A stretch of DNA of 64,000 nucleotides. It comes from Candidatus Sumerlaeaceae bacterium (GTDB taxonomy: Bacteria; Sumerlaeota; Sumerlaeia; Sumerlaeales; Sumerlaeaceae). The notes below the pieces were generated by a model that made no database searches, was not told where the DNA came from, and saw only the letters and a list, made by a program, of their open reading frames with translations. Below are positions 53,623 to 62,212 of this stretch, one piece after another. Position 1 is the first letter of the stretch. Each line of letters starts with the position of its first letter. A program made the position numbers and the translations under genes. The stretch is taken from assembly GCA_026418615.1 (NCBI GenBank), contig JAOAAY010000013.1:1-64000 (forward strand), in the 5' to 3' direction.

Positions 53623-54363
53623 AATAACCTGCTGCATCATCAGATAAGTTGAAGGCCCGCCGTCCAAGTCGTGCATTCGCATGGTGATACGCAAGGGCCC
53701 TGCAAATAGCCGAGGATCAGCCACCTGGGCCATGGGGATGGCCACTTCAAAGCCCACGCGGGCCGGTTCCTCCTTGTCCGTCGTCTCTTCCGGAGCCGTT
53801 GCATCAAATAATTCGATAGAGGCTGTTGGCATTGGGCCGGTTTTGGCCCCGATTGGGTTCTGAAGAAGATCCACAGTAGGATTCACAGCGCGGGAACTGA
53901 AATTGAGCGCGAGACGCACCTTGTTGGTCGAAGAGGTGGGGTCGTCGAACGAGAATTCCAGCCCATCGGCTCCATAGGTCATACGCCACCAGTCAGGCAT
54001 GGACGGCCGGGTCATGGTCTGTTGGAACGGCAGATCATCAACGAATTCCCCGCGAATGACGATGGATTCAGCCGAGAATCCCACCTCGCAGCGTGCGGAG
54101 GCATCTTGAGGGCCTCGCCAATTGTGGCTGTTCTGCACGACTTGAGACATTTGATCCAGCCGCAACGGATACATCGCAGAGACCTGCGCCTCAGCGTCCG
54201 CGTAGTTGATGCGCGATGCTCGAACCGTCGAAGTCGAGGGCGTGTCCGCCGGAGTCTCGCGGGGACCGCCGCTTGGTGTGGCTTCATCGGCGCGGGGGGA
54301 AAGGCCCAGCGCGCAGGCACAGAGCACCAGCATGGCCACCGTGCGGAGTGCCGATATCCTCAT
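53611..54363 (-). CDS. Secreted protein with a CBM9/DOMON-like beta domain
   Basis: A 250-residue exported protein with a signal peptide (TVAMLVLCACALGLSPRADE). A Ser/Thr/Pro-rich linker leads into a beta-rich domain with segments such as GFSAESIVIRGEFVDDLPF, DGLEFSFDDPTSS, VRLALNFSSRAVNP and VGFEVAIPMAQVADPRLFAGPLRITMRMHD. This resembles the CBM9/DOMON-like sandwich seen in secreted proteins of Planctomycetes and relatives that decorates or binds ligands. No catalytic site is visible. The gene lies nine bases after the small exported protein gene, in one operon. Confidence 0.65.
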   Translation of the reverse strand: MRISALRTVAMLVLCACALGLSPRADEATPSGGPRETPADTPSTSTVRASRINYADAEAQVSAMYPLRLDQMSQVVQNSHNWRGPQDASARCEVGFSAESIVIRGEFVDDLPFQQTMTRPSMPDWWRMTYGADGLEFSFDDPTSSTNKVRLALNFSSRAVNPTVDLLQNPIGAKTGPMPTASIELFDATAPEETTDKEEPARVGFEVAIPMAQVADPRLFAGPLRITMRMHDLDGGPSTYLMMQQVIEKK

Positions 54364-54372
54364 GGAATCCCG

Positions 54373-54762
54373 CTATCTGCGAGAACGGCGCCCGCGCGGG
54401 GCGGGATCAGAGTCAACGGGATCTGGGACAATATTCGCACCGGGGATCCTCTCGACTGTACTGAGGAGGCCCCGAGCCGAGCGACGGATCGTCTCCGAAA
54501 CCTTCGGCGGTTTTTCCATGTCCTTCTGCGTGATAGCCTTGTCGAAGCCGCTCACGCCTTTGGGGTTTCGGTGAATGCGAATGAGAACGAAGCGGTCGGG
54601 CAACGACAAGAGACGGCGAATGAGAGACTGGTTGATCCTTTCGACGCGCGTTCCCTCGTCAGTCTGAATGACCCTGTAGGTGCGCGGCGCCGAATGGGCA
54701 GCAAGTGACAGAGCGACAACCGCCCCAGTCATGCATCCGATAATGGCTTTCCGGCGTACCAT
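54373..54762 (-). CDS. Small exported protein of unknown function
   Basis: A 129-residue protein with a signal peptide (MVRRKAIIGCMTGAVVALSLAAHSA) and a basic, low-complexity C-terminus (PAPRGRRSRR). The middle has a beta-like FVLIRIHRNP and a helical ETIRRSARGLLSTVERI. I do not recognise it. ATG 54762 is preferred to a TTG at 54780, as it places the signal peptide at the start. It leads a two-gene operon with the CBM9-like protein gene. Confidence 0.6.
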   Translation of the reverse strand: MVRRKAIIGCMTGAVVALSLAAHSAPRTYRVIQTDEGTRVERINQSLIRRLLSLPDRFVLIRIHRNPKGVSGFDKAITQKDMEKPPKVSETIRRSARGLLSTVERIPGANIVPDPVDSDPAPRGRRSRR

Positions 54763-54827
54763 GCTGCGGAGTTTCGCCAATCGCGCGAGTCCGAATCAAC
54801 CGATTTCTGCGGTGTTTCCCCAAGGCT

Positions 54828-56171
54828 TTGGCATTGCCCTTTCGGCTCGTGCGTGTTCAGTCCGCAGCCGTGATCCGGGAAAAACTGTATCGCGATCCGG
54901 TTCATGACCTGATTGCGTTAGATAAAGAGTCGCGCGAGGACGCGACGCTGATGGCGTTGATTGACACGCCCGAGATGCAGCGTTTGCGCCGCATCCGCCA
55001 ACTGGGCCTCGCGTTCATGGCATTTCAGGGAGCCGAGCATTCGCGTTTCGCCCATGCCCTCGGCGTTCTCCACATTGCCACACGCATTTTGACCCAGTTG
55101 GGCAAGCACCAACGAATTTCATCGCGCGTCGCTTTCGCGACCCGCTGCGCTGCCGTTTTGCACGACATCGGCCACGGGCCTTATTCGCATGTTTTTGAGA
55201 CCTTCCTCGGCATTCACCACGAATCGTGGACTCAGCGAATCATCTGCTCGCCAAGAACCGGGGTTAACCGGGTACTGCGGACTTACCACCCCGCTCTGCC
55301 CAGAGAGGTTGCTGCGATTCTTGCCGGTCAGTGTCGCCCGCTGTTTTTGTCGCAGATTATTGCGTCACAGTTGGACGCGGACCGGCTCGACTATCTCCTG
55401 CGCGATAGCATCCAAACAGGAGTCAAGTATGGTATTTACGACCTGGACCGCCTGATTTACCTGCTTCGGGTGGATCCGGCCGGCGAGAATATCGTGGTGG
55501 CCTCGGGCGGAGTTTTGCCGGTGGAGAAGTATTTGCAGGCCCGCTACCACATGTACGAACAGGTCTATTTTCACAAGACGGTGCGTGCGGCGGAAATGAT
55601 GTTCCGCTTGTTGTTGAAGCGGTTCGCCGATTTAACCCGCCGGCGCGTCGCCACTGCTGGCGCCCCGGACGATCCGCTCGTACGACTGATCCGCGATCCG
55701 GCCGGGGTCTCACTCACGGATTATTTGGACACGGACGACAGCACCATTCAGCATGCCCTCACACGCTGGCGCCGGGGTGACGATCCGGTGCTGGCCGACC
55801 TTTCCGGCCGTTTGCTCGATCGCCAACTGTTCAAGACCTTGGATGTGTCCCGCGTGAAAGGAGTCACGACGCGGCTCAGGCAGGCGCGGGAGATCATTGC
55901 TGGTGCTGGTTTGGATCCGCAATACTACATAGCGTTGGACACCAGTTCCAGCGTACCGTACCGGCCGTACGACCCCAAACAGCCAGAGATTCGCAATCAC
56001 ATCCTTGTGGAAACTCCCGGGCAGCGGAAACCGTACCGCGACATTCACGATTTGTCTCCCGTCGTGCAAGGACTGGCCCGTGCGACAGCCGGGCGCCGTC
56101 GCGTCGTTTTTCCCGAGAGTCACGGCGGACTCGATCTTCGGGCGGCAATCGAGCGAGTGTTTTTGGCGTAA
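54828..56171 (+). CDS. HD-domain phosphohydrolase (YdhJ/SAMHD1-like)
   Basis: A 447-residue HD-superfamily enzyme. The metal ligands are visible in EHSRFAHALGVLH (His), AAVLHDIGHGPYSHVFE (His-Asp) and ASQLDADRLDYLLRDSIQTG (Asp). This layout, starting with IREKLYRDPVHDLIALDKE, is that of the bacterial YdhJ family related to SAMHD1 and dGTPases, which hydrolyse nucleotide triphosphates or related phosphates. TTG 54828 gives the listed start, but GTG codons at 54849 and 54870 are as plausible. It is divergent from the two-gene exported operon. Confidence 0.88.
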   Translation: MALPFRLVRVQSAAVIREKLYRDPVHDLIALDKESREDATLMALIDTPEMQRLRRIRQLGLAFMAFQGAEHSRFAHALGVLHIATRILTQLGKHQRISSRVAFATRCAAVLHDIGHGPYSHVFETFLGIHHESWTQRIICSPRTGVNRVLRTYHPALPREVAAILAGQCRPLFLSQIIASQLDADRLDYLLRDSIQTGVKYGIYDLDRLIYLLRVDPAGENIVVASGGVLPVEKYLQARYHMYEQVYFHKTVRAAEMMFRLLLKRFADLTRRRVATAGAPDDPLVRLIRDPAGVSLTDYLDTDDSTIQHALTRWRRGDDPVLADLSGRLLDRQLFKTLDVSRVKGVTTRLRQAREIIAGAGLDPQYYIALDTSSSVPYRPYDPKQPEIRNHILVETPGQRKPYRDIHDLSPVVQGLARATAGRRRVVFPESHGGLDLRAAIERVFLA

Positions 56172-56416
56172 ACCGAGTCTTCCAGACACTCGTTTCACAT
56201 GGGTTGCGTCACTTGGATCCACAAAAACAGTGTTTTTTTGCCCATCTGCGTCGGCACGACACAATGGGCGATCCAGAATACCCGTTTTGAAGGGCGGCAA
56301 GGTCTGTAAGCCAAAGACTCTCAAACATCTATCATTTCGTCCTGGCTGGGCATACGGTATGCAAGGCAGAGGGCAGAAAAATCAAAGGCCCCTCAAGGCC
56401 GGAAGGAGGCGTGAAC
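56172..56416 (+). promoter_or_regulatory. Upstream region of the Hsp20 genes with a palindrome
   Basis: About 245 bases between the HD hydrolase stop and the first Hsp20 gene. It holds a perfect 13-base palindrome GCATAC-G-GTATGC at 56350-56362, 54 bases before the Hsp20 start, which could bind a regulator. I find neither a CIRCE element nor a sigma-32-type promoter. The Hsp20 genes have strong ribosome-binding sites (AAGGAGG for the first). Confidence 0.4.
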
Positions 56417-56872
56417 ATGACAACGAGATCACTTACCCGTCGGTGGGACCCGTGGAGCGACTTGTGGGCGCTGCAGGACGAGGTCAACCGCCTTTTCGAG
56501 ACGCTTCCTGCTCGCGGCATCCGCCAGGGACTGCTTGGCACGAGTTACCTTCCACCCGTGGATGTTCTGAAGGATAAGGATGCCATCACGGTGAAGGTGG
56601 ACCTGCCGGGCATGAAGAAAGAGGATCTCGAGATTACGGTCCTCAATGACAACCTGTGCGTGCGCGGCACGAAGAAACTCGACACCGAGGTGGATGAACG
56701 CAACATTCACACTCGGGAGCGGTTCTTCGGCTCCTTCGAGCGGGTCATCGGATTGCCGGACCCGATAGATCCGGAGCGCATTACTGCGCGATTTGTGGAT
56801 GGTGTGCTGACGGTGGTCTGCCCGCTGCGTGAGAGCGCGAAGCCGCGGCAGATTGCCGTGGAAGTGAAGTAA
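56417..56872 (+). CDS. Small heat-shock protein Hsp20 (first copy)
   Basis: A 151-residue alpha-crystallin-type chaperone. DPWSDLWALQDEVNRLFE is the usual N-terminal segment, YLPPVDVLKDKDAITVKVDLPGMKKEDLEITVLNDNLCV starts the alpha-crystallin domain, and FVDGVLTVVCPLRE ends it with a variant of the G-V-L motif. It holds unfolding proteins as oligomers until Hsp70 can refold them. AAGGAGG (56403-56409) sits seven bases before ATG 56417. It pairs with a second Hsp20 gene 44 bases downstream. Confidence 0.95.
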   Translation: MTTRSLTRRWDPWSDLWALQDEVNRLFETLPARGIRQGLLGTSYLPPVDVLKDKDAITVKVDLPGMKKEDLEITVLNDNLCVRGTKKLDTEVDERNIHTRERFFGSFERVIGLPDPIDPERITARFVDGVLTVVCPLRESAKPRQIAVEVK

Positions 56873-56916
56873 CGCCGCATCTGGTCACCAGCAACCTTAG
56901 GAAAGGAGAGGCTGCC

Positions 56917-57309
56917 ATGAGCAATGTCCAAAAGCGTGAAGACACGGCGCCGGCCGCGGCCGATGCTTATCAGGCCCAACCTGAGCGCTGGCTGAGCCCC
57001 CGGGCACTCATATATGCCAACAATGATGAGGTCGTGCTGGAACTCGAGATGCCCGGCGTGCAACGCGATAAGATTGAGGTCACGGTCGAGCGCGATGAAT
57101 TGACAGTCACCGGATGGCGTCAGGCCGAGAATTACGAGAATGTGCAAGTGCTCCATCAGGAGCGCGCGCCGTTCCACTACAAGCGGGCCTTCGTGCTCAG
57201 TGAGAGTGTGCGCGCAGACAAAATCTCGGCCAATTACGACAACGGAGTGCTTCGGCTCACCATTCCTAAGGCGGAGGACTCCAAACCGCGTCGGATCGCC
57301 ATTCAGTGA
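56917..57309 (+). CDS. Small heat-shock protein Hsp20 (second copy)
   Basis: A 130-residue Hsp20. The alpha-crystallin domain has EVVLELEMPGVQRDKIEVTVERDELTVTG and the closing NYDNGVLRLTIPKAEDSKPRRIAI, with the conserved A-x-x-x-x-G-V-L pattern (SANYDNGVL). The N-terminal arm is short and polar, unlike the first copy. GGAAAGGAG lies close before ATG 56917. The two Hsp20 proteins could form mixed oligomers, as seen in other bacteria with tandem ibpA/ibpB-like genes. A strong terminator follows. Confidence 0.94.
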   Translation: MSNVQKREDTAPAAADAYQAQPERWLSPRALIYANNDEVVLELEMPGVQRDKIEVTVERDELTVTGWRQAENYENVQVLHQERAPFHYKRAFVLSESVRADKISANYDNGVLRLTIPKAEDSKPRRIAIQ

Positions 57310-57341
57310 GTCATCCGAATCTTTTCTCTGCCACATGATTG

Positions 57342-57371
57342 GGGCCGGGCTGCGTGCCCGGCCCAGTTTTT
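57342..57371 (+). terminator. Strong rho-independent terminator after the Hsp20 genes
   Basis: GGGCCGGGC (57342-57350) and GCCCGGCCC (57356-57364) form a perfect nine-base-pair stem with loop TGCGT, followed by AGTTTTTA. The U tract overlaps the stop codon of the convergent acetyltransferase gene. It is the clearest terminator in the window. Confidence 0.93.
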
Positions 57372-57849
57372 ATGTGTACTCGCGGAATCCGAAGCACTTG
57401 TACAAGTGCAAGGCCGCTGGCCGCTGAGCCGAGGTTGTCAGATACGCACGGCTGTGCCCCAGTGCGCGCAGTCGGCGAAGTGCGGCAGCAAGCAACGGCT
57501 TTGATAATCCCCTACCTTGATACTCGGGGATCACGGCGACCCAGTGGATTCTGCCCCACGATTTCCATTGGTCTTCTTCGCCGTACCAAGCCGCAATCGT
57601 CCCGACCGGCTGCCCGTTGAAGTCATCGACGAGATAAAGAATCCTCTGTGACCACGCTGTGGGATCGCGGCCAAACTGGTCTGGAAAAAGTTGCGACGTG
57701 ATGACATTGATCTGATCGGACAACTGTTGAATTTGGACCCACTGCATGTCGTCGCCCGGCCCGTGGAATCGCAGGGAAAATCCGCCGGCGAGATTCACGG
57801 GCGGCAAGTCGTCGAGATTGTGGCGAACCATGATGATTTCAGAGTTCAT
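57370..57849 (-). CDS. GNAT-family acetyltransferase
   Basis: A 159-residue GNAT. The acetyl-CoA-binding motif A is HWVAVIPEYQGRGLSKPLL, with the RGxG-like turn Gln-Gly-Arg-Gly. LHLYKCFGF is the usual C-terminal motif B. The substrate is unknown. ATG 57849 has AAGGG upstream; a GTG at 57861 is possible. It starts 33 bases after the tRNA-Gly gene, and its end is overlapped by the Hsp20 terminator. Confidence 0.88.
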   Translation of the reverse strand: MNSEIIMVRHNLDDLPPVNLAGGFSLRFHGPGDDMQWVQIQQLSDQINVITSQLFPDQFGRDPTAWSQRILYLVDDFNGQPVGTIAAWYGEEDQWKSWGRIHWVAVIPEYQGRGLSKPLLAAALRRLRALGHSRAYLTTSAQRPAALHLYKCFGFREYT

Positions 57850-57881
57850 GGTGCCCTTCACTCATCGAAAAAAGCGCAGGT

Positions 57882-57957
57882 TGGAGCGGGAGACGGGGCT
57901 CGAACCCGCGACCACAAGCTTGGAAGGCTAGTGCTCTACCAACTGAGCTACTCCCGC
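57882..57957 (-). tRNA. tRNA-Gly (TCC)
   Basis: A complete minus-strand tRNA. The acceptor GCGGGAG pairs with CTCCCGC, U73 and CCA are encoded, and the loop CTTCCAA gives anticodon TCC. The T arm is GCGGG/CCCGT. In the anticodon stem CTAGC/GCTTG there is one U-U mismatch, at 28-42, which is unusual but does not affect the loop. It reads towards the acetyltransferase gene 33 bases downstream. Confidence 0.93.
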
Positions 57958-58031
57958 AATGAATCCAAACAACCGATACAGAAAGGGCGATGCGGCGATT
58001 CAGGAACCCTAAGGTGAAACCCTGCGCCTTA

Positions 58032-59747
58032 TCATCCATTTCGCGCCAGCAGTCGCTCGGCAAGTCGCAACGCATCCGGGTTTGCCGCCTTCCCAGTAAT
58101 CATTTCGGCGATCGCTGCCGCGCGATCCTCACCGCTCAGCGTTTCGAGATGAACACGCGTTCGCCCGCCAGTGACAGATTTTGAAACCCGGAGATGCTGG
58201 TCTCCGCAAGCCGCAATCTGCGGCAGATGCGTGATGCAAATGACCTGATGCGACGCGGCAAGGCGCTTCAATTTTTCCCCGACACGGGTGGCTGCTTCGC
58301 CGCTAATGCCGATGTCAATTTCGTCAAAGATTAGCGTGGGGATAGAATCACGCCCGGCAAGAACTGATTTCACGGCCAACATGATTCGAGCAATCTCGCC
58401 TCCCGAGGCTACCCGGCGCAAAGGGCGAGATTCCTCGCCGGGATTCAAAGCCACGAGAAATTCGACGGTATCGGCCCCGTCCGCGGCGATAGCCTCGGCT
58501 TTGGCAATCACATCGGCCTGATCATCATCTGGCGCCGCCGGCAGCAGCGCAACCTGAAACGAGGCCTTGGGCAACTCCAGCGGGCGCATCTCGCTCTCGA
58601 TCCGTTGCTGAAAAGCCTTCGCCGCCCGGAGGCGTACGGTGCGAAGCGCGGCCGCGGCGCTTAACAAGGCTTCCGCGGCGGCTTGGGCAGTGGCTGTGGC
58701 GGTGGCTAACGCTTCATCGCGATGAACACACTGGTCGAGTTCGGCAGCCAGTCTTTCTCGCGTTGCCAACATCTCCGCAATGGTGCCACCATATTTCTTT
58801 TTGAGACCTCGGATCAGTTCGAGGCGCTCCTCTACAAGCGAAAGCCGGGCAGGATCAGTGTTAACTCCAGCCATGTACTCCCGGATCCGGGCGGCAAGGT
58901 CTTCGACGCCAAATCGGAGTTCCTCAGCCTGTTTGGCGAGCGCTTGCTGACTGTTGTCCAGCGCGGCCACCTCAGCCAGCCCCTTGGCTGCTGCGCCGAG
59001 CAGGGCCGCAGCCGGCGATTCGGTTTGCTCCCCTTCGTAGAGCATGTCGGCTGCGCTCGCACAGGCTGCCAGGAGGCGTTCGGCATTCACCAAGCGACGC
59101 CGCTCGTTTTCAAGCGCTTCGTCCTCCCCCGGGCTGAGCCTAGCCCGATCGAGTTCCTCCACCTGAAACATTAAAAAGGCCTTGCGCCGCTCCATGTCGG
59201 CCTCGTCAGCCTGAAGGGCCCGCATCTTGGCCAAAGCCGCGCGAAACTCGGCATGAGCGCTGGCGCACGCAGAGAGTTCGGTCGCGTGTCCGCCGAAATC
59301 ATCCAGCAGACGCAACTGTACCCCCGGCACAAAAAGCGTTGTATGCTCGTTTTGGGCGTGGATGGCCACGAGTTGCTCGCCCAGTTCCCGCATCTGGGCA
59401 ACAGTCACCGAGCGGCCGTTGATGAAGCCGCGCGAAACGCCGCTCGCGGAGGCTTCGCGCCGAAAAAGAATTCTTTCGGGTTCATCTTCATCCGTCAGCC
59501 CGGCTTCGTCCAACCAGTGGCGCACGGCTGCGGCGGTTTCGCGGAACTCAGCCTCAACGAGCGCCCGCGCAGCCCCCGAGCGCACGACCTCCGAAGAGGC
59601 GCGCTCGCCGAGAGCCAGTTTGAGTGCGCCAAGGAGAATGGACTTTCCGGCACCCGTTTCACCGGTGATTGTTGTCAGGCCGCCAGAAAAAGAGGTCTCA
59701 AGGTCGGCAATGATGGCGTAATCCTGTATGCGCAGCCTTTCCAGCAT
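58032..59747 (-). CDS. recN: DNA repair protein RecN
   Basis: A 571-residue SMC-like ATPase for double-strand-break repair. Walker A is ITGETGAGKSILLGAL, the signature is RRVASGGEIARIMLAVKSVL, and Walker B is PTLIFDEIDIGISGEAA. Between them lies a coiled-coil region (about 160-350) that is shorter than in condensins, as expected for RecN. No SOS-box-like element could be judged. It is followed by the tRNA-Gly gene on the same strand. Confidence 0.96.
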   Translation of the reverse strand: MLERLRIQDYAIIADLETSFSGGLTTITGETGAGKSILLGALKLALGERASSEVVRSGAARALVEAEFRETAAAVRHWLDEAGLTDEDEPERILFRREASASGVSRGFINGRSVTVAQMRELGEQLVAIHAQNEHTTLFVPGVQLRLLDDFGGHATELSACASAHAEFRAALAKMRALQADEADMERRKAFLMFQVEELDRARLSPGEDEALENERRRLVNAERLLAACASAADMLYEGEQTESPAAALLGAAAKGLAEVAALDNSQQALAKQAEELRFGVEDLAARIREYMAGVNTDPARLSLVEERLELIRGLKKKYGGTIAEMLATRERLAAELDQCVHRDEALATATATAQAAAEALLSAAAALRTVRLRAAKAFQQRIESEMRPLELPKASFQVALLPAAPDDDQADVIAKAEAIAADGADTVEFLVALNPGEESRPLRRVASGGEIARIMLAVKSVLAGRDSIPTLIFDEIDIGISGEAATRVGEKLKRLAASHQVICITHLPQIAACGDQHLRVSKSVTGGRTRVHLETLSGEDRAAAIAEMITGKAANPDALRLAERLLARNG

Positions 59748-59840
59748 GCAAAGCGGGCCTGTGGTGGAAATTGATTGCGTTTACAGGCCGCATGCCGGCC
59801 CGATTTACAAGTGCAAACCCCGGTCGAGGTCCCGTTGACG

Positions 59841-60278
59841 ATGTTCCTGCTGAATTTATTGGAGAAGGCCGCCTTTATCGGGGCTTGGTCGCGTGGCTAC
59901 GGTCTAACCAGTCTCGCCGCAGCCGCTGCATTGGCAGGCTGTGCCCGTCACAGCGTCGCGGAAGAGAAAGGAACCTTGGTCAGTCCTTCGTCACGCGTGA
60001 TGGAGATTCTTGTATCGAATCGGACTCACGCGCCTGCACCTCTGGTGGTTCAGGTGGACGGACGCCCGGTGTTTTCCGGTTGGTTGGCTCCTCGCGAGCA
60101 ACGGCGCACGGGGTTTATCGCAGGCAACGGCTCGTGGCACCGAATCGTGAGCCAAAGCGGTGCCCTCCCGCCACATCAAGCACTGGTCCGTTCGGACCGG
60201 AAAAAGTGGGTGACGATCAAAGTGGATTCGGCGCGCCGCGAAGGGGTGGGCGTCCATGTCAGCGAAAACGGCTGGTGA
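59841..60278 (+). CDS. Small putative lipoprotein
   Basis: A 145-residue protein. A hydrophobic N-terminal segment (about 20-35) ends in the lipobox ALAGC, so lipid anchoring is likely. The mature part, about 110 residues, is beta-rich (MEILVSNRTHAPAPLVVQVDGRPVFSGWLAP and KWVTIKVDSARR) and looks like one small sandwich domain. I do not recognise it. ATG 59841 is assumed; an earlier in-frame start at 59775 would add residues before the signal. Confidence 0.65.
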   Translation: MFLLNLLEKAAFIGAWSRGYGLTSLAAAAALAGCARHSVAEEKGTLVSPSSRVMEILVSNRTHAPAPLVVQVDGRPVFSGWLAPREQRRTGFIAGNGSWHRIVSQSGALPPHQALVRSDRKKWVTIKVDSARREGVGVHVSENGW

Positions 60279-60298
60279 CTCAGTTCGGCCAACTGGTA

Positions 60299-60985
60299 TC
60301 AAGGGCCGCCGATTGCACCGCCCATCAACATTCGCAGCCCGTTGAGCGCCGAGAGGCAAGCAAAACATATTAATGCGACGCCGATGACGCGTTCCACAAC
60401 GAGCACGGTGCCCGGACTAATCCGGCGGTGGAAACGCCCGGCCAATAATACGACCGTTGTCACCCAAAGGGTGCAGGCTCCGCCCACCCCTAAGGTCAGG
60501 GGCAGCGCCAGCGAACTGCTCCCTGCGAAATGCTGCGCAGCAAAAACACTGATGCCCAACCAGTAGAGAAAGGTGGTCGGACTCGACAGCGTGAGAGCCA
60601 AGCCGAGAAGATAACTGCGGAGGAGTGAAGGGCGAGGACCGATTCCCGCCGGTGCGAGCGTCTCTTCGCCATTGGCAGAGCCGAGCGACACATCTTGCGG
60701 GCGCAAACGCAAAACTCGCACGCCGATGAAGAGGAGCAGGGCTGTGCCCACGAACGACAACAACACTTTGCCCCAAACCGGCAAAGTCATGATGACCGCC
60801 GCCGCCCCGAGGGCAGCCAGCGTCAGGTAGGTCAAATCGGCTGTCACGGCGCCCATGCCGAACGCAAATCCGTAACGAGGTCCCCGCGTAATAGCCCGAC
60901 GCACGATCTCAAGATTGATGGGGCCGGGCGCAAGAGCAGCCCCAAGCCCCACAGTCGCGCCATATAGCATCAGTTGAAACAACAC
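60299..60985 (-). CDS. LysE/RhtB-family amino-acid exporter
   Basis: A 228-residue membrane protein with six hydrophobic segments. GAALAPGPINLEIVRRAITRGPRYG is the family's signature, with the Pro-Gly-Pro motif. FLLLSSPTT-like LALTLSSPTTFLYWLG is the second conserved loop. These proteins export amino acids or related metabolites from the cytoplasm; the substrate cannot be inferred. The gene is convergent with the small lipoprotein gene and divergent from the prepilin peptidase gene. Confidence 0.88.
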   Translation of the reverse strand: MLFQLMLYGATVGLGAALAPGPINLEIVRRAITRGPRYGFAFGMGAVTADLTYLTLAALGAAAVIMTLPVWGKVLLSFVGTALLLFIGVRVLRLRPQDVSLGSANGEETLAPAGIGPRPSLLRSYLLGLALTLSSPTTFLYWLGISVFAAQHFAGSSSLALPLTLGVGGACTLWVTTVVLLAGRFHRRISPGTVLVVERVIGVALICFACLSALNGLRMLMGGAIGGP

Positions 60986-61018
60986 GGCCCGCGATCACCT
61001 CAACTGGCAGAAAGCCGA

Positions 61019-61056
61019 CACGGACAATGCCGTCAAAGCGGCCGGCCATGTCCGTG
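61019..61056. repeat. Inverted repeat between lysE-family and prepilin peptidase genes
   Basis: CACGGACA (61019-61026) and TGTCCGTG (61049-61056) are exact reverse complements. Within the 22-base spacer, GCCG (61029-61032) and CGGC (61039-61042) pair again around TCAAAG, so a two-part stem is possible. It lies in the 167-base region between divergent genes and may be an operator or an RNA element. No regulator can be named. Confidence 0.45.
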
Positions 61057-61152
61057 AGCGGTCTGATTTGCAGGAATGGCTGCAACGCAATTCAAGCATC
61101 ATCAGCAGAAAGCCTTTGCATCGCAGCCGGGCCTCACTGAAGCACAAGCGCC

Positions 61153-62205
61153 ATGATGCAAACAGAACTGACCGCCGACGCCTACTGGTTCCTTGCCGTC
61201 ATGGCATTCGTCGTAGGCACCGTGTGCGGCAGTTTCTTTAATGTCTGCATTTATCGGGTTCCCGCGGGCCGATCCATCGTTACCCCGCCCTCCCATTGCT
61301 ACGCCTGCGGCACTCGCATTGCCGCGTACGATAACATTCCCCTGCTCAGTTACCTGATGCTTCGGGGGCGTTGCCGCCATTGCGGCACGCGTTTCAGCGC
61401 CCGCTATTTTCTGGTCGAACTGTTATGTGGCCTTCTTTATTTGTGGGCCTATTTGCGGTTTGGTCCGTCCTTAGTCCTGCTGGGGCATTTCGCTTTCATC
61501 GGTTTGCTGGTGGTGGGGACTTTTACGGACATTGACCACTTCATCATTCCCGATGGGGTAACATTGGGCGGTCTTTGGCTGTCCATCGGACTCGCCTTTG
61601 GATTCGGCGACGCATCGTTACCCGGAAAGGAACTGCGGGCGCTGATTGAGACCCTCGACTACCTTCTGCCCGAACTGCGCGCCGTCGCCGAGCGCCTCGG
61701 ATGGGCTTCTTCCGGTGTCTATGCGCTGCTCAGCGCGGCCTTTGGCTGGGTTTTGCTTTGGAGCATCGGATTCCTCGGCCGGCTGATGTTCCGCAAGGAG
61801 GCCATGGGCGGCGGTGACATCAAACTATTTGCTTTTCTTGGGGCGTATCTCGGTGCCGTCAATTGCTTGTATGTACTCATGCTCTCCACGGTTTCTGGCG
61901 CGCTCATTGGTTCCGTACTGCTCCTGACCCATAAGTTCGCCGGACGCGACGAGGTGGAGGAACTCGCCTTGGCGTTGCCGGCGGATCCACCTATGGCCGC
62001 GCCTGCGGGTAATACGGAAACCCTCGCGAGCGAGCATGGGCCGGCCGGCGAGCCGCCCCCGATCGTTCTTCGCATTGCGCGCAAGACATCAAGACAACTG
62101 CATCATTTTCCATTTGGACCCTATATTGCCGTGGCTGCCATTCTTGTTCTCATGTTTTCCGAGGAACTCATCGCCTTGACCGGGAGACTCATTTTTGTCC
62201 CCTGA
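61153..62205 (+). CDS. pilD: Type IV prepilin peptidase (A24 family)
   Basis: A 350-residue inner-membrane aspartyl protease that cleaves prepilin-like leaders and methylates the new N-terminus. The N-terminal GSFFNVCIYRVP is typical. Two CxxC pairs (CYAC, CRHC) form the zinc site of the methyltransferase domain. The catalytic aspartates lie in FTDIDHFIIPD and MGGGDIKLFAFLG. It is longer than usual because of an insert near 155-195 and a polar loop near 270-310. No pilin or secretion genes are within the window. Confidence 0.93.
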   Translation: MMQTELTADAYWFLAVMAFVVGTVCGSFFNVCIYRVPAGRSIVTPPSHCYACGTRIAAYDNIPLLSYLMLRGRCRHCGTRFSARYFLVELLCGLLYLWAYLRFGPSLVLLGHFAFIGLLVVGTFTDIDHFIIPDGVTLGGLWLSIGLAFGFGDASLPGKELRALIETLDYLLPELRAVAERLGWASSGVYALLSAAFGWVLLWSIGFLGRLMFRKEAMGGGDIKLFAFLGAYLGAVNCLYVLMLSTVSGALIGSVLLLTHKFAGRDEVEELALALPADPPMAAPAGNTETLASEHGPAGEPPPIVLRIARKTSRQLHHFPFGPYIAVAAILVLMFSEELIALTGRLIFVP

Positions 62206-62212
62206 TAGGCTC

